Assembly: GCF_000759025.1 (NCBI RefSeq)
Contig: NZ_JPOS01000020.1
Location: 154,883 to 218,882 of the forward strand
Length of the DNA: 64,000 bases
From: Phaeodactylibacter xiamenensis
GTDB taxonomy: Bacteria; Bacteroidota; Bacteroidia; Chitinophagales; Saprospiraceae
Direction of reading: 5' to 3'
Below the pieces are notes generated by a model, which saw only the letters and a list, made by a program, of their open reading frames with translations, was not told the origin of the DNA and did not search any database. The stretch's first letter is position 1; each line of letters begins with the position of its first letter. The translations under genes and the position numbers were made by a program. Shown here in pieces: positions 60,962 through 64,000 of this stretch.

Positions 60962-61090
60962 GTAATTAAAAAAATGTTAAAAAAAGTGGAGGCCATCATG
61001 CGATTTGGCCATTGCACTTCGTTAGGTGGGAAGAAACACGCTTGACAAAAAGACAAGCTTCATCATCAAAACCAACTAACAGTAACAACT

Positions 61091-62002
61091 ATGGACCAGA
61101 AAAAAGGCATGATTGCCGCTATCGTTATCTTAGCGATCCTGTTCATCGCCGCCGGTATTTGGGGGCTCAACCAAAGCAATCAACGAAAGGAACTGGAAGG
61201 CGTCCGGGATAAACTGGAGGGTACGGTTGAAGACCTGGAAGGACTGAGAGAAGACCTGCTTTCAGAAGTGGACAGCCTGCAGGGTGAATATACCATGCTT
61301 GCTGAGCAAAACGGGGAATTGCAGGGCGACCTGGCACAAGCCCAGGAAACCATCGCGCAGAAAGAGGCGGCCATCCGGAATATCCGTGCGAAAAGTTCCT
61401 CCGAGATCAATGCCCTGCGTGCCGAGATTCAGGAACTCATGTCCCTGAAGGACGAGCTGCAGTCCAATATTCAGGGACTGGTAGCTGAGAATGATTCCCT
61501 GCGGCAGGCTGTGGGCATGATGGAAGGCGAGCTTACCGCTTCAAAAGCGGAAATAGAGCAGCTCAACAACATCCGTCGCACCATTGAAGAAGAAAACAGC
61601 CGCCTGACGCTGGAAAACTTCAAGGCTTCTGCCTTTCAGGTAGAGCTGGAAAAAGGTAATGACAAAGTAACCTCCAAAGCGCGCCGTGTACGGACCATCC
61701 GGGTCAGCTTCGACCTGACTGGTGTACCGGACGAGCTGCAGGGACTGCGTACCCTTTATCTGACCATTAACGATGACAAGGGAACGCCAATTGCTGCTGC
61801 CAATCCGGTAAAGGCAAAAACTATTGTCAATAACCAGGAAATGGATATCATCGCCGTAAAGGCCAAAGACGTGGATATTGCTGAAAATCAGCGCTTGTCT
61901 TTCGTCTATGACTTGGAAGAAAAGCTTGACCCTGGCTTCTATCGGGTGTCCATCTTTACTGAGATTGGCATGCTGGGCTCCTCCAGCATACGGCTGCGTT
62001 AA
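61091..62002 (+). CDS. Membrane-anchored coiled-coil protein
   Basis: 303 residues: an N-terminal membrane helix (about 7-27, GMIAAIVILAILFIAAGIWG), a long coiled coil (about 33-180) with strong heptads (EGVRDKLEGTVEDLEGLRED), and a C-terminal beta-sandwich-like domain (about 190-303; VRTIRVSFDLTGVP, RLSFVYDLEEKLDPGFYRVS). I know similar proteins as Bacteroidota hypotheticals and can assign no function. The helix would place the coiled coil in the periplasm. Followed by a strong terminator; the next gene has its own promoter. Confidence 0.8.
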   Translation: MDQKKGMIAAIVILAILFIAAGIWGLNQSNQRKELEGVRDKLEGTVEDLEGLREDLLSEVDSLQGEYTMLAEQNGELQGDLAQAQETIAQKEAAIRNIRAKSSSEINALRAEIQELMSLKDELQSNIQGLVAENDSLRQAVGMMEGELTASKAEIEQLNNIRRTIEEENSRLTLENFKASAFQVELEKGNDKVTSKARRVRTIRVSFDLTGVPDELQGLRTLYLTINDDKGTPIAAANPVKAKTIVNNQEMDIIAVKAKDVDIAENQRLSFVYDLEEKLDPGFYRVSIFTEIGMLGSSSIRLR

Positions 62003-62033
62003 ACCTGGCCGGATCAAATTCCAAATAACTTTT

Positions 62034-62071
62034 CGAGCCCCGGGAAAGCCTTCGCGCCTTTCCGGGGCTCG
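62034..62071 (+). terminator. Hairpin after the coiled-coil gene
   Basis: CGAGCCCCGG pairs with CCGGGGCTCG (10 bp), extended inward by AAAG/CTTT, 31 bases past the stop. Confidence 0.75.
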
Positions 62072-62120
62072 CTGATTTCAGGAATGCACACGTATTTTTT
62101 AGCGGGCAACGCAGGAAGGC

Positions 62121-62128
62121 TATATTTG
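62121..62128 (+). promoter_or_regulatory. -7 promoter element of the OmpA-like gene
   Basis: TATATTTG matches TAnnTTTG exactly, with TTTTTT about 20 bases upstream. A GTG start at 62128 lies within it, so the ATG at 62149 is the start. Confidence 0.55.
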
Positions 62129-62148
62129 TGGGGATAAATCGTCTGCAA

Positions 62149-63021
62149 ATGAGGAAGATAATCTGGATGGGGGTACTTCCCCTGCTACTGGTGTCCTGTG
62201 TGAGCAAAAAAAAGCACCTGGCTGCAATCGCTACGGCTGATGCGGTGGCAGATAGCTTAACTTACCGTTTGGATTCCACTACAAATCTCGTCTACCAGTT
62301 GCGATTAGATACTGCTGAGCGCCGGGGAGAGAATACAGCCCTGCTCGCCAGTCAGCGCAATTTACAAGACCGCATCATTGCCCTTGATGATGAAATTGAG
62401 CGGTTGCAAAGAGAGCGCTCAAATGAAGTGCAGGACCTGGATGACCGCCTGCAGGAACGGGACGCGCTCATTGCCGAAAGAGATGCCAAAATTGCGGCTT
62501 TCCAGGCTTTGCTGGAAGCCCGCAACGCCGAGCTTGATACCCTTGGTGCTCAGCTGCTTGATACTTTGCAAAGGCGGGATTCTGCTGCCTTTACTCTTGA
62601 ATTGGAACCCGGGGGCTATTTGTCGTTATCTGTGTTAGCTGATTATCTGTTTTATCCGGGCAGCACTACCCGCCTCGAACCGGCGGCTGACTCGACCCTG
62701 CTAATCATCAGCCGGTATCTGGCGGATTATCCCACGCTGCAGCTCACGGTCATCGGCCACAATAATAACGAGCCTTTGCGCCGCAACAGCATCAACAGCA
62801 AATGGGAGTTTAGTGCCATGCGGGCTGCCACCCTGGTGAATGAGCTGACCCGGAAATACGAGCTCAGCACCAGCCGGGTGACGGTGGCGGGCAAGGGCGA
62901 TTTTGCACCCCGCACTTCCAATTCAACGGAGGAGGGCCGGCTGCTCAACGAGCGTATGGAGTTTCGGATAGAGCTTGGGCAGCGCCGCCTGTTGCGCGAT
63001 TTAAAGCGTGCTTTGGATTAG
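62149..63021 (+). CDS. OmpA family lipoprotein with coiled-coil stalk
   Basis: 290 residues. Lipoprotein signal (MRKIIWMGVLPLLLVSC, Cys17), a long coiled coil (about 25-155), and an OmpA-type domain (about 165-280; YLFYPGSTTRLEPAADSTLL, LTVIGHNNNEPLRRNS, MRAATLVNELTRKYEL). It would sit in the outer membrane's inner leaflet and tie it to peptidoglycan. The HNNNEP loop differs from the canonical GHTDxxG, so peptidoglycan binding may be altered. Ends 2 bases before the convergent CBS gene. Confidence 0.85.
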   Translation: MRKIIWMGVLPLLLVSCVSKKKHLAAIATADAVADSLTYRLDSTTNLVYQLRLDTAERRGENTALLASQRNLQDRIIALDDEIERLQRERSNEVQDLDDRLQERDALIAERDAKIAAFQALLEARNAELDTLGAQLLDTLQRRDSAAFTLELEPGGYLSLSVLADYLFYPGSTTRLEPAADSTLLIISRYLADYPTLQLTVIGHNNNEPLRRNSINSKWEFSAMRAATLVNELTRKYELSTSRVTVAGKGDFAPRTSNSTEEGRLLNERMEFRIELGQRRLLRDLKRALD

Positions 63022-63023
63022 GC

Positions 63024-64000
63024 TCAATCCTCAAACTCCGCCTCCAGCCGTTCCATCAGGCGGCCAGTGATGCGCAGAAAATCCATTTCTGTGATGATAC
63101 CGATCAGTTCATCGTTCTGCACCACAGGCAGGCAGCCGATTTTTTTGTCGCGCATCGTGCGCATGGCCTGCACGATCGTCTCATTGGGCCCAACGGTGAT
63201 CGGGCTTTTAATCATGATATCCTTCACACAGGTTGCGGTCTTGCCGTTGAGCCGGCTTTGGTGCGTGTAGTAGCGCAGCAACAGCCGGGAAGTAATAAGC
63301 CCTACGAGTTTGCCCTTGGAGTCCTCCACAGGCATGTAGCGGATTTTGCGCCAATCCATGAGTTCTGCGACCAGTTCGATAAGGTCATCTTTTTGCACCG
63401 TAAACAGGTCGGTCTCCATAAACTCATCGACCATCAGGCGGGCGGGTTTGTAATCGGGCATATCTTCTGCATTAGGAAGGTCCCAGGTATGTACCGGTTT
63501 ATTGGCTTTCTGGTTTTTGATGATGGAGGCGGTCAGGCCACAAAGGGCTTCATCGCGGGTTACCTCCTTGGACAGTTTGGTGTAGGCCCGCAGTTGCCAG
63601 CGCGAGCCGCTCATATGCATTTTAGCCCGCTCCTCAATAATGCCCATATACCGGTCGATGTCGCCACTGTCCACATTGCGTTGCTTCAGGCCTTCCCGTG
63701 CCAGTGGGATGAGTTCCTGCTGCAGGAGGTCAGTAGCCGTTACTTTCTGGTCGCCAAACCAGGTGAACTTGGTATCGATACCAAATTTGGCGGATTTGAT
63801 GAAATTGTCCTGCGCATCTTCCCACCCAATTTTAGCCCGGATATCAGGATAGGCAGTGTGCATGCCTACCATAGCTCCCAGCCAGAAAGCAGCGTTGGCC
63901 ACTTCATCAACAACGGTTGGACCGGCAGGGATGACCCGGTTCTCAATACGGAGATGGGGCTGGCCATTCGGGCTCACACCATAGCAGGGGCGGTTCCACC
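63024..64000 (-). CDS. GCS2-like ligase with CBS pair (cut by window edge)
   Basis: The last 325 codons of a minus-strand gene running off the right edge; the frame continues through the edge without a stop. The preserved N-terminal part has PHLRIENRVIPAGPTVVDEV and WLGAMVGMHTAYPDIR, typical of glutamate-cysteine ligase 2 / carboxylate-amine ligase proteins; the C-terminal half carries two CBS domains (about the last 130 residues; DDLIELVAELMDWRKIRYMP and ETIVQAMRTMRDKKIGCLPV). CBS pairs bind adenosine nucleotides and would let cell energy state tune the ligase. The fused product and substrate are unknown. Confidence 0.8.
   Translation of the reverse strand, partial: WNRPCYGVSPNGQPHLRIENRVIPAGPTVVDEVANAAFWLGAMVGMHTAYPDIRAKIGWEDAQDNFIKSAKFGIDTKFTWFGDQKVTATDLLQQELIPLAREGLKQRNVDSGDIDRYMGIIEERAKMHMSGSRWQLRAYTKLSKEVTRDEALCGLTASIIKNQKANKPVHTWDLPNAEDMPDYKPARLMVDEFMETDLFTVQKDDLIELVAELMDWRKIRYMPVEDSKGKLVGLITSRLLLRYYTHQSRLNGKTATCVKDIMIKSPITVGPNETIVQAMRTMRDKKIGCLPVVQNDELIGIITEMDFLRITGRLMERLEAEFED

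Noticed and set aside
1..64000. CRISPR arrays
   Set aside because: No regularly spaced identical repeats and no cas genes were found.

Overview
The window looks like a chromosomal segment of a Bacteroidota bacterium, most likely Saprospiria (Lewinella/Phaeodactylibacter-like; inferred without a database search). Supporting signs are three secreted proteins with type IX secretion (T9SS) C-terminal sorting domains, a hybrid two-component regulator beside a TonB-dependent receptor, the Bacteroidota -7 promoter motif TAnnTTTG before many genes, an arginine cluster with an ArgF'-type transcarbamylase, and the ftsH-rsfS/birA arrangement. No rRNA, tRNA or CRISPR array was found.

Layout. 1-4.7 kb: start of a TonB-dependent receptor, a 37-residue membrane peptide gene before it, and a large hybrid sensor/AraC regulator (all minus). 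4.8-7.5 kb: a minus-strand module of a von Willebrand A protein (interrupted by an 8-bp tandem duplication), a divergent PurA-like enzyme and a membrane protein. 8-19 kb: mixed housekeeping and signalling genes (SPOR protein, universal stress protein, hybrid histidine kinase, DinB-like protein, cNMP-binding/patatin fusion, DUF4407, AT-hook protein, DUF202). 19.3-27.8 kb: arginine biosynthesis cluster GNAT-argG-argC-argF'-argB-argE-argH, interrupted by a 171-bp MITE-like element with an orphan HTH gene and by a DUF433/DUF5615 toxin-antitoxin pair; argD is not in the cluster. 28-35 kb: alkaline phosphatase and two paralogous T9SS metalloproteases. 36-42.5 kb: ftsH, rsfS, birA, cinA and a 2-oxoacid dehydrogenase E2. 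42.8-52.3 kb: TPR-PD40-SPOR envelope protein, yicC-gmk-apaG operon, HU, a TPR lipoprotein, a tiny COX24-like basic protein, RNase E/G, TlpA-like thioredoxin and DUF4286. 52.4-57.4 kb: a three-gene condensin-like (MksB/F/E-type) operon, convergent with a PD-(D/E)XK nuclease. 57.6-64 kb: secreted peptidylarginine-deiminase-like protein, an intact IS5-type element inserted exactly at its stop codon, two envelope coiled-coil/OmpA proteins and a GCS2-CBS protein cut by the window edge.

How the genes work together. The arg genes would take glutamate through acylated intermediates to arginine; residue 90 of ArgF' is Ala, which fits N-succinylornithine rather than N-acetylornithine. The T9SS proteases and deiminase would act outside the cell. 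The MksBFE-like operon is the best candidate for an under-described system: it has its own promoter with a possibly leaderless start, lacks the JetD/MksG nuclease of Wadjet, and abuts an unrelated PD-(D/E)XK nuclease. The second candidate is the vWA/PurA-like/membrane module, whose PurA-like enzyme keeps the phosphate loop but has lost the usual base- and aspartate-binding signatures. Functions are inferred from motifs read by eye.
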